A program made the translations under genes and the position numbers. The notes beneath the pieces were generated by a model. It was not told the origin of the DNA and made no database searches. It saw only the letters and a program-made list of their open reading frames with translations. A stretch of DNA of 64,000 nt. Source: AP-15 sp963832875. Its GTDB lineage: Bacteria > Pseudomonadota > Alphaproteobacteria > ATCC43930 > CGMCC-115725. Shown one piece after another: positions 8,044 through 16,923 of the stretch. The stretch lies in assembly GCA_963832875.1 (NCBI GenBank), contig CAWHWB010000009.1, positions 124,001-188,000 on the forward strand, in the 5' to 3' direction. Each line of letters opens with the position of its first letter. The first letter of the stretch is position 1.

Positions 8044-9003
8044 ATGGCAGTTCAGCTCGGCGGCGGCCAATACACCTTCGCGGTGCGCGAGGATTGGGCG
8101 AATGTGCCGGACGAGATCATCCTGGGCGATGTCGCGGCGGTCGGCGTCGACGCCCAGGACCGGGTCTACGCGTTCAACCGCGGCGAGCATCCGGTCGCGG
8201 TGTTCGATCGCGAGGGCAACTTCCTGCGAAGCTGGGGCGAGGGCGTCTTCACCCGCGCGCACGGCGTCCATATGGGCCCGGACGACACGATCTGGCTGAC
8301 CGACGACGGCGACCACACCGTTCGCCATTGCACCCTCGACGGCAAGGTGCTGATGACCTTGGGCGTCCCCGGCGAGCCCAAGCCCTATATGAGCGGCGAG
8401 CCGTTTCACCGCTGCACCCACACCGCGCTCTCGCCCAAGGGCGAGCTCTACGTCTCCGACGGCTACGGCAACGCCCGCATCCACAAATATACCCCGGAGG
8501 GCCGCTTGCTGATGTCCTGGGGCGAGCCCGGCACCGACCCCGGCCAGTTCAACGTGCCGCACAACATCTGCTGCGATCCCGATGGCTGGCTCTACGTGGC
8601 CGACCGCGAAAACCACCGGGTTCAGGTGTTCGACGGCAATGGCCGGTTCGAGACGCAGTGGAACAATCTGCACCGGCCGAACGGCATGTGCATGGCGGCC
8701 GGCCGCGACCCGCTGATCTATATTGGCGAGGGCGGCCCCTCGGGCGAGATCAACCGCGACTGGCCCAATATCGGCCCGCGCGTCAGCATTCATTCATCGA
8801 AGGGCCAGGTAATGGCCCGGCTCGGCAAGATGCATGCCGGGCTCGCTCCCGGCCAGTTCACCTCGCCGCACGGCATCGCCGTCGACAGCCGCGGCAACAT
8901 CTTTGTCGGCGAGCTGTCCGGCCGCAGCTGGGGCCGGTTCTCGAAAGACCCGCCGCCCAAGCGCATCCGCGTTCTGCATAAGCTCGAAAAAATCGCCGCC
9001 TGA
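8044..9003 (+). CDS. NHL-repeat beta-propeller protein (peptidylglycine lyase-like)
   Basis: A 319-residue protein built of NHL-type blades, seen as repeated units such as VDAQDRVYAFNRGEHPVAVFD, LSPKGELYVSDGYGNARIHKY, CCDPDGWLYVADRENHRVQVFD and VDSRGNIFVGEL. This is the six-bladed propeller arrangement shared by NHL proteins, SMP-30-like lactonases and the lyase domain of peptidylglycine amidating enzyme. The ATG at 8044 follows GGGAGAGGG. There is no signal peptide, so it is likely cytoplasmic. The open frame extends upstream of 8044 but overlaps the SDR coding region there and is not conserved-looking. Ligand and reaction are unknown. Confidence 0.8.
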   Translation: MAVQLGGGQYTFAVREDWANVPDEIILGDVAAVGVDAQDRVYAFNRGEHPVAVFDREGNFLRSWGEGVFTRAHGVHMGPDDTIWLTDDGDHTVRHCTLDGKVLMTLGVPGEPKPYMSGEPFHRCTHTALSPKGELYVSDGYGNARIHKYTPEGRLLMSWGEPGTDPGQFNVPHNICCDPDGWLYVADRENHRVQVFDGNGRFETQWNNLHRPNGMCMAAGRDPLIYIGEGGPSGEINRDWPNIGPRVSIHSSKGQVMARLGKMHAGLAPGQFTSPHGIAVDSRGNIFVGELSGRSWGRFSKDPPPKRIRVLHKLEKIAA

Positions 9004-9030
9004 CCCTCCCCATCCAGCCCTTCGGTCTGG

Positions 9031-9063
9031 GGTCCCCTCTCTCGCAATGCGGCAGGGGGGACC
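9031..9063. repeat. GC-rich palindromic intergenic repeat
   Basis: GGTCCCC (9031-9037) pairs with GGGGACC (9057-9063) around a core reading CTCTCGCAATGCGGCAG. The surrounding sequence 9001-9100 has the composition of the dispersed C-rich/G-rich palindromes common between genes in alphaproteobacterial genomes. It lies between two convergent genes, where it could act as a bidirectional transcription stop, but there is no T-run. Confidence 0.5.
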
Positions 9064-9108
9064 GAGCGCGGCGAGGCAGGTGAGGTAAGGGCGAGACACC
9101 CTCAGCCG

Positions 9109-10419
9109 TTACGCTGCCGATGCCGCTATCACGCGCGAGCCCCGCGTCTGGCGCACCACCAGGAAGCCCACCACCATCAGATTACCGAGATTGAACAAGG
9201 CGCCGGCGGCAAAGGCCGGCGCGTAAAACCCGAAGCTGTCATAGAGCATGCCAGCGAACCAGCTGCCGAAGGCCATCCCGGACATGCCGGTGAACAGCTG
9301 CACCGGCACCCGCCACGATGCCTCGGATGACGGGTAGAGCTCGCGGATCGCCACGATATAGGCCGGTATGATCCCGCTGAAGCCGAGACCGTAAACGGCC
9401 GAGACCGTGAACAGCCCGATTTCGCTCTGGGTCACGGCGAACGCCGCGATGGCCAAGGCCTGGCAGGCCGAGCACGCGAAGACCGTGCCGAGCCCGCCGA
9501 TCCGGTCGGCGAGCCAGCCCCAGAACACCCGGCTGACGAAAGCGCAGCCGAGCAATACCGACAGCATCGCCGCACCCTGCGCCGCCGGAAACCCGAGATC
9601 GCTGCACAGCGCCACCAGATGCCCGGCCGGCATCGCCATCGGCACGCAACAGAGAAACGACGCCGCGCACAGCAAAACCTGAACGAGGTTCGCCGGCAGT
9701 CCGAGCACCCGGGGGCGCTTCCGCCCGCCGGTCGCGATCGCGGCAAACTGGCGGGGTGCGGGCGAAGGGCGCAGGAACACCGCCATCGGCACGATCGCCG
9801 CCGCGACCACCGCGGCAAACCCGAGCATCGTCGCCTGCCAGCCGAATTTCGCCAGCTCGCGCTCGAAAATCGACGGCCACAGCACCCCGGCGATGTATTG
9901 CCCGGACGACATCAAGGCGATCGCCTGGCCGCGCCGCCGGTCGAACCAGCGGCTGACATGGATCAAGAGCGGTGCATAGAGCGCACCGCCGCCGAGAAAC
10001 CCGACCAGCACCGCATTGCCGAGGTACAGCGCCCAGATCTGACCAGAGGCCGAGACGGCGAGACCGAGTGCGGTCATCGTGGCACCGAAGGTCACCGTCG
10101 CCCGCACCCCGATGCGCTCGGCCACCCAGCCCATGACGATGCCGCCAAGGCCGGTCCCGACCCAGACCAGTGCGGCGGCCAATGCTACCACCGACCGGTC
10201 GGTGTCGAGTGCGGCGGTGATCGGCTTCAGCCCGACCACCAGAACCAGCGGGCCGCCGTAGGAAATCGTCAGGATCGCGGTCGCGAGCAACGCCGCGGCC
10301 CAGGACCCTCGGGTCTCGATGCTGTCGGGATAGCGGGTGGCATAGCTCGCCCCGCCGCGCCGACCGGCATCGGTCTGCGACGCGCCGGCGGCGACGCCCT
10401 CCTCGGCATGCTCCCGCAT
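9109..10419 (-). CDS. MFS transporter, oxalate/formate antiporter-like
   Basis: A 436-residue major facilitator with twelve predicted spans. The loop 2-3 motif is seen as GWVAERIGVRATVTFG, and its second-half counterpart as GWLADRIGGLGTVFA. A cytoplasmic central loop (SPAPRQFAAIATGGRKRPR) divides the halves. The first spans (GGPLVLVVGLKPITAALDTD) and AGVLWPSIFERELAKFGW resemble the OFA-type organic-anion carriers often found beside LLM/SDR catabolic genes. The N-terminal 35 residues are hydrophilic. It converges with the NHL gene and is followed upstream by a divergent VOC gene. The cargo is unknown. Confidence 0.85.
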   Translation of the reverse strand: MREHAEEGVAAGASQTDAGRRGGASYATRYPDSIETRGSWAAALLATAILTISYGGPLVLVVGLKPITAALDTDRSVVALAAALVWVGTGLGGIVMGWVAERIGVRATVTFGATMTALGLAVSASGQIWALYLGNAVLVGFLGGGALYAPLLIHVSRWFDRRRGQAIALMSSGQYIAGVLWPSIFERELAKFGWQATMLGFAAVVAAAIVPMAVFLRPSPAPRQFAAIATGGRKRPRVLGLPANLVQVLLCAASFLCCVPMAMPAGHLVALCSDLGFPAAQGAAMLSVLLGCAFVSRVFWGWLADRIGGLGTVFACSACQALAIAAFAVTQSEIGLFTVSAVYGLGFSGIIPAYIVAIRELYPSSEASWRVPVQLFTGMSGMAFGSWFAGMLYDSFGFYAPAFAAGALFNLGNLMVVGFLVVRQTRGSRVIAASAA

Positions 10420-10581
10420 ATTCTCTCCGCTCGGCCGACCTGGCCGCTGCCTCTTTTATCAGCGGGTCGCGCAACAGTGGCCGCAATTCGCGTCCGAAAT
10501 TCGTGAGGCGCGATCGGGCTGGCAGCGCGGCGAGGCTCGGCCTAGAGTTGCCGCCGGTGCCGTCAACCAGGGAGAAACGCC

Positions 10582-10974
10582 GTGACCGCCTTCAGCTACG
10601 ACCACATCCATCTGCGCAGCCCCGATGCCGAGGAAACCGCCCGCTGGTACGAGCGGATGTTCGGCGCCGAGATCATCCGCTCGGTCCAATCCGACGGTAA
10701 ACCGCGCCTCGATCTGAAGCTCGGCGGCGTCGCGGTGTTTATCGCCCAGGTGCCGGAGGAGAACGCGGTCGCCCAGCCGCCCGAACCGCCCCATCTCGGG
10801 CTCGAGCACATCGGGCTGCGCGTCGATGGGATCGATGCCGCGGTCGCCGAGTTGAAGCAAAAGGGTGCGGAATTCACCGTCGAGCCAAAAACCATCCGCC
10901 CCGGCGTGCGCATCGCCTTTTTGCGCGGCCCGCAAAACGTCCACATCGAGCTCCTCGACCGCAACGCCGCCTGA
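10582..10974 (+). CDS. VOC family (glyoxalase/bleomycin-resistance fold) protein
   Basis: A 130-residue vicinal-oxygen-chelate protein with two beta-alpha-beta-beta-beta modules. Module 1 begins YDHIHLRSPDAEETARWYERMFG and module 2 begins LEHIGLRVDGIDAAVAEL. Candidate metal ligands are His in HIHL, His in EHIGL and the Glu in NVHIELLD. The start is GTG at 10582, eight bases after GGGAGAA. This layout fits lyases, isomerases and dioxygenase-like enzymes of the family. Nothing specifies the substrate. Confidence 0.82.
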   Translation: MTAFSYDHIHLRSPDAEETARWYERMFGAEIIRSVQSDGKPRLDLKLGGVAVFIAQVPEENAVAQPPEPPHLGLEHIGLRVDGIDAAVAELKQKGAEFTVEPKTIRPGVRIAFLRGPQNVHIELLDRNAA

Positions 10975-10986
10975 CCCGGCTTCTCC

Positions 10987-11021
10987 CCCTCTCCCCGCCG
11001 GCGGCGCCAGCGGGGAGAGGG
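10987..11021. repeat. Perfect 12-bp stem palindrome (CCCTCTCCCCGC type)
   Basis: CCCTCTCCCCGC at 10987-10998 is exactly reverse-complementary to 11010-11021, with an 11-base loop. It sits 13 bases after the VOC stop codon. Copies of this type are dispersed intergenic repeats in many alphaproteobacteria. With no T-tract after it, any terminator role would rely on Rho or only on RNA protection. The remaining spacer to 11214 shows no gene. Confidence 0.7.
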
Positions 11022-11214
11022 TCCGGATGACGGGCGTATCTCCCCCGCCAAAGCGGATCAACAAGGTGCTGCGCGCCTTTTCGCGCGGCTCCGGCGCCTT
11101 GCCTCGGCCCCGCCGGCTTCGTTAACGACTTTCAACCAGTCGATCCGCGACACAAACCGGCTCGCCCAGTGGCGAGGTAGAGGATAGGCTGGCTGATCCG
11201 GGGGAGGGAGTGTT

Positions 11215-11793
11215 GTGGCCGAGATCGGTCGACGGGACAGGGACGGCGCGGCGCGGGTCAGTCTCGCAGCGATCTTCACCGCATTCTTCCGCCTCGGCGT
11301 CACCAGCTTTGGCGGCGGCACTGCGGCCTGGCTCTATCGCGCCATGGTTCGGCGCCGGCAATGGATCGACGACCAGGCCTTCTTGTCCGGGGTGGCGCTC
11401 AGCCGGGTCATGCCGGGCTCGGCCGGGGTCAACCTGACGGTCGAAGTCGGCCAGCGGTTGCGTGGCGCCCGGGGCGCGCTGGCAGCGGTGTTTGGCCTCC
11501 TGTCAGGGCCGCTGGTGATCGTCGTGGCGCTGGCGGCGGGCTTCGCCAGGATCGCCGGCAGCGGGGTGGCGCACGCCGCCCTCGACGGGGTGGCAGCGGC
11601 GGCGATCGGCATGACCTTTGCAACCGGCCTGGTGCTGGTGCCGCGCGGCATGGCGCAGATCGGCCAGATTCTGGTCACCCTTGCGACCATGATCGCAGTC
11701 GGCGTGCTGCGCTGGCCGCTGTTGCCGGTCGTGCTGTGCGTGGCGCCGCTGAGCATCGGTCTCGCAGCGCTGCAGCAGCGTCGCCGGAGCTGA
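11215..11793 (+). CDS. chrA: Chromate transporter, first half of a split ChrA pair
   Basis: A 192-residue ChrA-domain membrane protein. The signature FFRLGVTSFGGGTAAWLYRAMV near residues 24-45 and the following VALSRVMPGSAGVNLTVEVGQRLRG are hallmarks of the chromate/sulfate antiporter superfamily. About five to six hydrophobic spans follow. The start is GTG at 11215 after GGGGGAGGGAG. One base separates its stop from the next gene, so the two half-size proteins (the short-chain CHR arrangement) should be made together and work as a heterodimer. Transport of chromate itself is assumed from the family and is not proven. Confidence 0.85.
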   Translation: MAEIGRRDRDGAARVSLAAIFTAFFRLGVTSFGGGTAAWLYRAMVRRRQWIDDQAFLSGVALSRVMPGSAGVNLTVEVGQRLRGARGALAAVFGLLSGPLVIVVALAAGFARIAGSGVAHAALDGVAAAAIGMTFATGLVLVPRGMAQIGQILVTLATMIAVGVLRWPLLPVVLCVAPLSIGLAALQQRRRS

Positions 11794-11794
11794 G

Positions 11795-12343
11795 ATGCCG
11801 CAGGATTGGCGGGCATTGCTGGCGCTGGTCTTGGTGTTTGGCCCGCTGTCGCTGTTCTCGATCGGCGGCGGCGCCTCGCTGTTGGCCGAGATCGAGCATC
11901 AGGCGGTCGGCGTCCACCACTGGACCAGCCCGCGCGAATTCGCCGATTTGTTCGCGATCTCGCGCGCCGCACCCGGCCCGGGCACGATGCTGTCGGCATT
12001 GATCGGCTGGAAGGTCGCCGGCTGGCCCGGTGCGCTGACCGCAACCGTGGCGCTCTACCTGCCCTCCTCGCTCTTGGTTTATGGCGCGGCGCGGCTGTGG
12101 GGCCGATGGCGGGGTTCACCCTGGCACGCCGCGGTCGAAGGCGGGTTGGCGCCGATTGCCGCTGGGCTGGTGCTGGCGGGCGGGATCGCGGTGCTGCGCG
12201 TAATGCCCGGCGGACCCCCGGTCTGGGTCACGGCGCTCGTGGCGACGGCGGTGCTGCTGCGCTGGCCGCGGCTTAACCCGCTGGCGCTGTTTGCGTTCAG
12301 CGGCGCGCTGTTCGGCCTCGCCGCCGCAATCGGCCGGATATAA
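11795..12343 (+). CDS. chrA: Chromate transporter, second half of a split ChrA pair
   Basis: A 182-residue ChrA-domain protein, the partner of the upstream half. The signature appears as GPLSLFSIGGGASLLAEIEHQAV near residues 17-39, then FADLFAISRAAPGPGTMLSALIGWKVAGW. The rest is hydrophobic with four to five spans. The ATG at 11795 begins one base after the upstream stop, and the ribosome site lies within the end of the upstream gene. In family pairs the two halves insert with opposite membrane topology; that is inferred here. Confidence 0.85.
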   Translation: MPQDWRALLALVLVFGPLSLFSIGGGASLLAEIEHQAVGVHHWTSPREFADLFAISRAAPGPGTMLSALIGWKVAGWPGALTATVALYLPSSLLVYGAARLWGRWRGSPWHAAVEGGLAPIAAGLVLAGGIAVLRVMPGGPPVWVTALVATAVLLRWPRLNPLALFAFSGALFGLAAAIGRI

Positions 12344-12400
12344 GGGGGTCGGCCGGATAAAGGCGATAAAGGCGCGCGGGCGGCCGTTCGGGGCAGATTC

Positions 12401-13051
12401 TCAGCCGACCAACCCGAAAAGGCCGAGACCGCCGCCGGCTGACCTCCGCCAAGCAGCCGTGCGGCTGGCGATAACGGCGTCGAGGCCGAGGGCGCGGCCG
12501 TAGCGATGCACGGCAAAGATCAGCATCGCGACCAGCAGAAAGAAGTAGGTCCACGGCCATTCGCCCGGCGCGCTGTAGAGGCCGAGCCATAAATTAGCGA
12601 TCTGCGCCGCGCCAATGAGGCCCCACAGCCGGACGAACAAGCCGAGGATCAACGAAACCGCGGTCAGCACCTCGAGCGAGTAGACGATCGGCGCAAACAC
12701 GTAAAAGTGCGGCAGCACGACGTGATTGACGAGATCGGCCTGCAGCGGGATCGCAGCGTGCTTGCCCATCAATCCCATCCAATAGGCAAGCCCGGTGGTG
12801 CCAAACGGTTTGTCCGGAGTAAGGGTGTAATATGGCGGCAATTTCCACAGGGTCTGCTGCCACCACATCGCGCCAATGATAAACCGGGCGAGCCAATCGA
12901 ACAGATTGGTCGCGGTGCGCTGCGCCGGGATCTTGCTCCAGGCGTAAATGGCGATGACGATGCTGGCGACGATCAGCAGCCAGAAGACCGCCGTGGTCCA
13001 GACCGGCTGGGTCAGGAACTGGATGACGTCATGGACCGGGTTCGGGTTCAT
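12401..13051 (-). CDS. DoxX/TQO-small-subunit-like membrane protein
   Basis: A 216-residue protein with four or five spans, last gene of a six-gene operon. The first span is AVFWLLIVASIVIAIYAW. Then comes a conserved-looking amphipathic block (ARFIIGAMWWQQTLWKLPPYY) and PHFYVFAPIVYSLEVLTAVSLILGL, followed by LWGLIGAAQIANLWLGLY. The pattern of helices and the E in YSLEVLTA match DoxX/DoxD-like quinone-associated membrane proteins. Its ATG overlaps the stop of the GT2 gene by four bases. Its role with glycosyltransferases is unclear; a redox or lipid-anchor support role is only a guess. Confidence 0.65.
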   Translation of the reverse strand: MNPNPVHDVIQFLTQPVWTTAVFWLLIVASIVIAIYAWSKIPAQRTATNLFDWLARFIIGAMWWQQTLWKLPPYYTLTPDKPFGTTGLAYWMGLMGKHAAIPLQADLVNHVVLPHFYVFAPIVYSLEVLTAVSLILGLFVRLWGLIGAAQIANLWLGLYSAPGEWPWTYFFLLVAMLIFAVHRYGRALGLDAVIASRTAAWRRSAGGGLGLFGLVG

Positions 13052-13749
13052 CGCTGTTGTCCCTCCCAGGCGATGCGGGTCAGGGTGGCGCCGATCCGCA
13101 GGCTCGCCTTCACTGTTCCCGACAGGCTGCCGGAAACCTTCGACACGCCGCCGGCCCGCCGGCGGTGATCTACGGGGACCTCGAGGATGCGCAAGCCGGC
13201 GCGGGCCGCCCGCATCTGCATCTCGAGGTTCCAGCCAAAGGTCATCTCGCGCAGGGCGAGCCGGGTCAGGGCCTCGCGCCGGATCGCGCGAAAGGGGCCC
13301 ATATCGGTATACCTGACGCCATAGAGTAGGCGCAGCACGAATCCGACGGCGTGGCCGGCGACGATCTGGTGCGCGCTCATGCTGCCGCGCTCGCGCCGGC
13401 CGCGTGTTCGCGAACCGATGACAAAATCGTATCTCCCCTCGACGATCGGGTCGAGCAAAACCGGGATCAGCTCCGGGGGGTCACTGCCGTCGCCGTCGAG
13501 AAACACCAGGATGTCGCAGTCGCCCGCCGCCTCGACGCCGGCGCGGCACGCTCGGCCATAGCCGCGCCTCTCGGTCACGACGCGGGCGCCGGCGGCGCGG
13601 GCCCGCTCGACGGTGCGATCGGCGCTGCCGCTGTCGGCGATGATGATCTCGTCGACGGCCTCGCGCGGGACGGCGCCGAGCACGCTGCCGATCGCCGCTT
13701 CCTCGTCGAGGGTCGGGACAATCAGCGCGACCCGCGGCCGCGCCGCCAT
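13048..13749 (-). CDS. Family 2 glycosyltransferase (DPM1-like)
   Basis: A 233-residue GT-A fold enzyme. VALIVPTLDEEAAIGSVLG opens the nucleotide-sugar fold. The metal-binding DxD is LDGDGSD with D85/D87, and the acceptor region is SAHQIVAGHAVGFVLRLLYGVRY and GPFRAIRREAL. The C-terminal part (EVPVDHRRRAGGVSKVSG) is typical of dolichyl/polyprenyl-phosphate sugar transferases and of the UDP-Glc:lipid group. No C-terminal membrane spans are present, unlike long GT2 forms. It is coupled on both sides: one-base overlap with the radical SAM gene upstream and four bases with the DoxX gene downstream. Confidence 0.85.
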   Translation of the reverse strand: MAARPRVALIVPTLDEEAAIGSVLGAVPREAVDEIIIADSGSADRTVERARAAGARVVTERRGYGRACRAGVEAAGDCDILVFLDGDGSDPPELIPVLLDPIVEGRYDFVIGSRTRGRRERGSMSAHQIVAGHAVGFVLRLLYGVRYTDMGPFRAIRREALTRLALREMTFGWNLEMQMRAARAGLRILEVPVDHRRRAGGVSKVSGSLSGTVKASLRIGATLTRIAWEGQQR

Positions 13750-14819
13750 CAGAGGCTCCAGCGCAAACCGCAGCCGGCGCAGGCGGGTGCGGGTTGGTCG
13801 CTCAACAATGCGCGGCGGAAGGCCTGGTAGCGCTCGCCGTTCCAGATCTCGCGCAGGCTTTGCTGGGTCGCGTCGCCGAGCGTGAAGCCGTCATATCCGC
13901 GCATCGAAAACGGCGCGATGCAGCATGGGATGGCGCGGCCATGCGCGGTGAAATACATCAGCGTCCATGGGCGCCGGCACAATGACCATGGCTGTTTGGC
14001 GTCCGGCTGCTTCAGGCTGGCGACGGGATCGGTGGCGCCGGAGGCGTTGAAGCTGATCCCGAACTCCCGCGCTAAGGCCTTGGCCTCGATCACCCGCCGA
14101 CTCTCCTCGCCGTCTTCATCGGCGAACAGCGCCGACTGTGCTCGCGCCAATCCCTGGCCTTCGGCGAAGTAAACCAGCCGCTGCAGGTAAACCTCGGAAA
14201 TATCGAGCTCGCGGGCCAGCCGCACGAAGTCGCATAGCTGGTCGATCGTCTCCTTGAGGCCGGTCAACCACAGCGACAGGCGCGGCGTCGCTGCGCCAAG
14301 CTCATGCTGAAGCACCCGGAACCGGCGAATGTTGCGCAGGATGCGCGCGAACATGTCGCGCCCGCGCACCAGCTTGAAGGCGTGCGGCTCGGCGGCGTCG
14401 AGCGAAAGCCGCAATTCGTCGAGCCCGACCTCGACCAGCTCGCGCCCCTTGCTCGCGGTCAGCAAGGTGCCGTTGGTGTTGAACAGCACATAGCTGCCGC
14501 GATCCTTCAGATACCGGATCATGCGCGGCAAGCCGCGCACCATCATCGGCTCGCCGACTCCGTGCAAAACGACGCGTGCGATATGCGGAAATTGATCGAC
14601 TATCGTGGTGAACAATTCCCAGCTCATGTCGCCGGGCGGCTCGAGCGCCTCAAAGGTGCGCGGACAGGTCGTGCACAGCAGGTTGCAGCGGTTTGTCGTC
14701 TCGAGATAGAGGCAGACCGGCTCGGCCTCGGCGACCGGGCCGCGCTCCTGCGCGATGTGCTCAAAATAGCGGCGCGGATCGGACGTTGTAGTGCCGGGGA
14801 AAGCGCCGGACATGCTCAA
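13749..14819 (-). CDS. Radical SAM protein with SPASM-type C-terminus
   Basis: A 356-residue radical SAM enzyme. The SAM [4Fe-4S] cluster motif is C45-x3-C49-x2-C52 (RCNLLCTTC). The next elements are VVLHGVGEPMMV (the GGEP position is GVGEP), LFNTNGTLL and LDELRLSLD. A C-terminal SPASM-like set of cysteines is seen at 281, 299, 300, 347 and 350 (SLCRRPW, IPCCIAP, CAGCG), predicting at least one auxiliary Fe-S cluster. The gene sits in a fully overlapping operon with a nucleoside phosphorylase and three glycosyltransferases. No peptide substrate gene was seen beside it, so a small-molecule or lipid substrate is more likely than a RiPP. It does not show the HpnH pattern I would expect for adenosylhopane synthesis. 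Confidence 0.85.
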   Translation of the reverse strand: MSMSGAFPGTTTSDPRRYFEHIAQERGPVAEAEPVCLYLETTNRCNLLCTTCPRTFEALEPPGDMSWELFTTIVDQFPHIARVVLHGVGEPMMVRGLPRMIRYLKDRGSYVLFNTNGTLLTASKGRELVEVGLDELRLSLDAAEPHAFKLVRGRDMFARILRNIRRFRVLQHELGAATPRLSLWLTGLKETIDQLCDFVRLARELDISEVYLQRLVYFAEGQGLARAQSALFADEDGEESRRVIEAKALAREFGISFNASGATDPVASLKQPDAKQPWSLCRRPWTLMYFTAHGRAIPCCIAPFSMRGYDGFTLGDATQQSLREIWNGERYQAFRRALLSDQPAPACAGCGLRWSL

Positions 14820-16126
14820 TTACTCCGGAAAGTGCGCTGCTGGCGGCGCCACAGATCGACCAGCGCGAGGACCGCAAACGGACCATAGATCGCCGATTCC
14901 ACCAGCACCCGATGACTGCTTCGCACCAGCTGCGAACCCACTGGCACTAGATAGAGCAGAAGGCACGCGTGGGTCAGCCACAGCAAGGACAGCCACGGAG
15001 CAAAACAGGCGAACACGATCAACCAGGTAAAATACCACGGGTAATGCGGCGACAGCAGGAACATAAACGCGCCGACCAGCAGCGCGGCGCCAGCGAACTG
15101 ACCGTCGTCGGCGCTCCGGGTAAAGAGCACTGCGAGGGCCAATGCCCCGAGGAGTGTCGCGGCACCGGCGATGTAGAGGAGCGCCGGCAGGGCGGCGAAA
15201 GGCGGTAGGGTTTGGAGCAGGCTCCACGGGTAGAAGCCGGCACCGTTCGCTGCGAAACCTTCCTCTCTGGCGTATCCCGGCAGGAAGCCGAAAACTCGCC
15301 AGCCGACGCCGATAAAGGGCAGGTAGCCGAGGACCACGGCGCCGGCGAAGGCGACCGGCATGCGCCACTCCCAGCGGCGGTAGAGCGCCGGCAGAAGCAA
15401 TGCCGGATAGAGCTTAACCAGAGTGGCGCCGGCCAAGGCCAACCCGGCGAGCCACCCCTTGCCGCGCCGCCGAGCCCACAATGCCAGGACGACAACGGTG
15501 ATCATCGCCGCGTCGATGTGGCCGCTGCCGGCAAATTCCCAAATCGGCAGCGGATGCCATGCGTATACCAGGATGCGCCCGGAGGGCAGACTGGCGGCGT
15601 CGAGGAGGCGCAGCAGCAGGACGATGGTGATCGCCTCGAAGATGACCATCGCCGCCTTCATTACGATCAGCGACTGGCTGACGCGGGTCACTAGCAGGAA
15701 AATCGCCTCCGCCGCCGGCGGGTAGATTGTCGGCGCATAGTTGTTGCGGTTGATGCGCGGGAAAATCTGCGGGTCGCGCAGGCGTTCAAGATGGGGGTCG
15801 ACCGGGATATAGCGGTAGGGGTTGATGCCGGCGGCTTCGACCCGGCCGTCCCACACATAGCGATAGATGTCGGTCGAGAGATAAGGCGGGGCGAGCAGAA
15901 CCGGGACGCGCAGCAGCACGGAAGCGGAGAGGATCATCGCCAACTCGCGCCGCCCACGGCCGTTCCAGGCGAGCCCGACCGCCAGCAGATAGATCGCGCC
16001 CTGTGCCAGGACGACGGTGACAAAGGCGCCGATATCGTCGCGCCGCTGCTGATAAAGGCCAAACAGGGTTAGGCCGAGGAGCGCAGCGGCGCAGGCGGTC
16101 AGCGCGCAACGGCGCAACCGGGTCAT
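14816..16126 (-). CDS. GT-C type polyprenyl-phosphate sugar transferase (GT87-like)
   Basis: A 436-residue membrane protein with roughly ten to twelve spans. The first large loop carries PYLSTDIYRYVWDGRVEAAG and INPYRYIPVD, where D86 is the expected catalytic Asp of GT-C mannosyltransferase-like enzymes. A further conserved-looking piece is YAPTIYPPAAEAIFLL, and SGHIDAAMITVVVLA follows in the middle. Such enzymes use polyprenyl-phosphate sugars on the periplasmic face. The operon's DPM1-like GT2 could make that donor, which ties the two genes together. Its start and stop overlap both neighbours by four bases. Confidence 0.8.
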   Translation of the reverse strand: MTRLRRCALTACAAALLGLTLFGLYQQRRDDIGAFVTVVLAQGAIYLLAVGLAWNGRGRRELAMILSASVLLRVPVLLAPPYLSTDIYRYVWDGRVEAAGINPYRYIPVDPHLERLRDPQIFPRINRNNYAPTIYPPAAEAIFLLVTRVSQSLIVMKAAMVIFEAITIVLLLRLLDAASLPSGRILVYAWHPLPIWEFAGSGHIDAAMITVVVLALWARRRGKGWLAGLALAGATLVKLYPALLLPALYRRWEWRMPVAFAGAVVLGYLPFIGVGWRVFGFLPGYAREEGFAANGAGFYPWSLLQTLPPFAALPALLYIAGAATLLGALALAVLFTRSADDGQFAGAALLVGAFMFLLSPHYPWYFTWLIVFACFAPWLSLLWLTHACLLLYLVPVGSQLVRSSHRVLVESAIYGPFAVLALVDLWRRQQRTFRSN

Positions 16127-16923
16127 CCTCGCGCGCGGCCGACCAGCGCCCTGGGCAGGGCAATCCCGATTCCCCGGCCTTCATTTTCAGCAATGAGGCG
16201 GCGCAACAAGGCCGCGGTGTGCGGAGCGGGGTACCGGGTCGTCCGGTTTTGATCGACCGCGTTACCGAGCAGCTCCTCGGCCAGGCGGCGTAGCGACGCC
16301 GGATCGTCGACATCGTACCAACTCGGCAACAGCACTGCGTCGAGACCGATCTCGCGGGCGCGGTCGAGAGTCTGCGCCAGGACCCGCTCGGTGCTCCAGT
16401 CGATCGCCTCGAACAGCCGCCCATGCCGGGTCTTCAGGCCAATGCAATAATAGCCGCCATCCTCGGCCGGGCCGAGCACCACCCGGTTGCCCGGCGCCAG
16501 CAGCAGAAGCGCGGCCTCGACCAGGACCGCATTCGGCAGGGTTGGGCTGTCCGAGTTGACCAGGCAAACCGAGCCGTAACTTTTGGCCAGCAGGTCCTCG
16601 GCCGCGTCGGCGAGGCTGAAGCCGAGGCCGGCCCGCGGCGACGCCAGCAGCCGGATCGTGTCCGGCACCAAGTCGCGGAACACCGCCTCGGACCCGGGCG
16701 GCGAATACGCGACATGACCGTGAATCGGCGCCGATTGCGCTGCCAGGATGATGTTTTCGGCGATGTCGCGGATGAAACAGCCGCTCAATGTCGCCGCCTG
16801 CGCGTCGGACAAGGGCGGGACGAGGCGGGTTTTGACAGCGCCGACCCGCGGCGCCTTGGCCATGATCGCCACGGCGCAGAAATCGGCAAGATCGCCAGGC
16901 GGCGAGACCCCTCCCCCGCTCAT
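16123..16923 (-). CDS. DUF2064 / TIGR04282-type glycosyltransferase
   Basis: A 266-residue protein of the DUF2064 family with a nucleotidyl/glycosyl-transferase fold. Motifs are AIMAKAPRVGAVKTRLVPPL near residues 20-39, LVNSDSPTLPNAVL, and LGPAEDGGYYCIGL. I know this family as TIGR04282, named for a proposed arsenosugar-biosynthesis role. The frame is open further upstream, but the ATG at 16923 (MSGGGVSPPGD) overlaps the upstream stop by four bases, as everywhere in this operon, and was chosen for that reason. The C-terminal 45 residues (VDQNRTTRYPAPHTAALLRR) are an extension. Confidence 0.82.
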   Translation of the reverse strand: MSGGGVSPPGDLADFCAVAIMAKAPRVGAVKTRLVPPLSDAQAATLSGCFIRDIAENIILAAQSAPIHGHVAYSPPGSEAVFRDLVPDTIRLLASPRAGLGFSLADAAEDLLAKSYGSVCLVNSDSPTLPNAVLVEAALLLLAPGNRVVLGPAEDGGYYCIGLKTRHGRLFEAIDWSTERVLAQTLDRAREIGLDAVLLPSWYDVDDPASLRRLAEELLGNAVDQNRTTRYPAPHTAALLRRLIAENEGRGIGIALPRALVGRARG

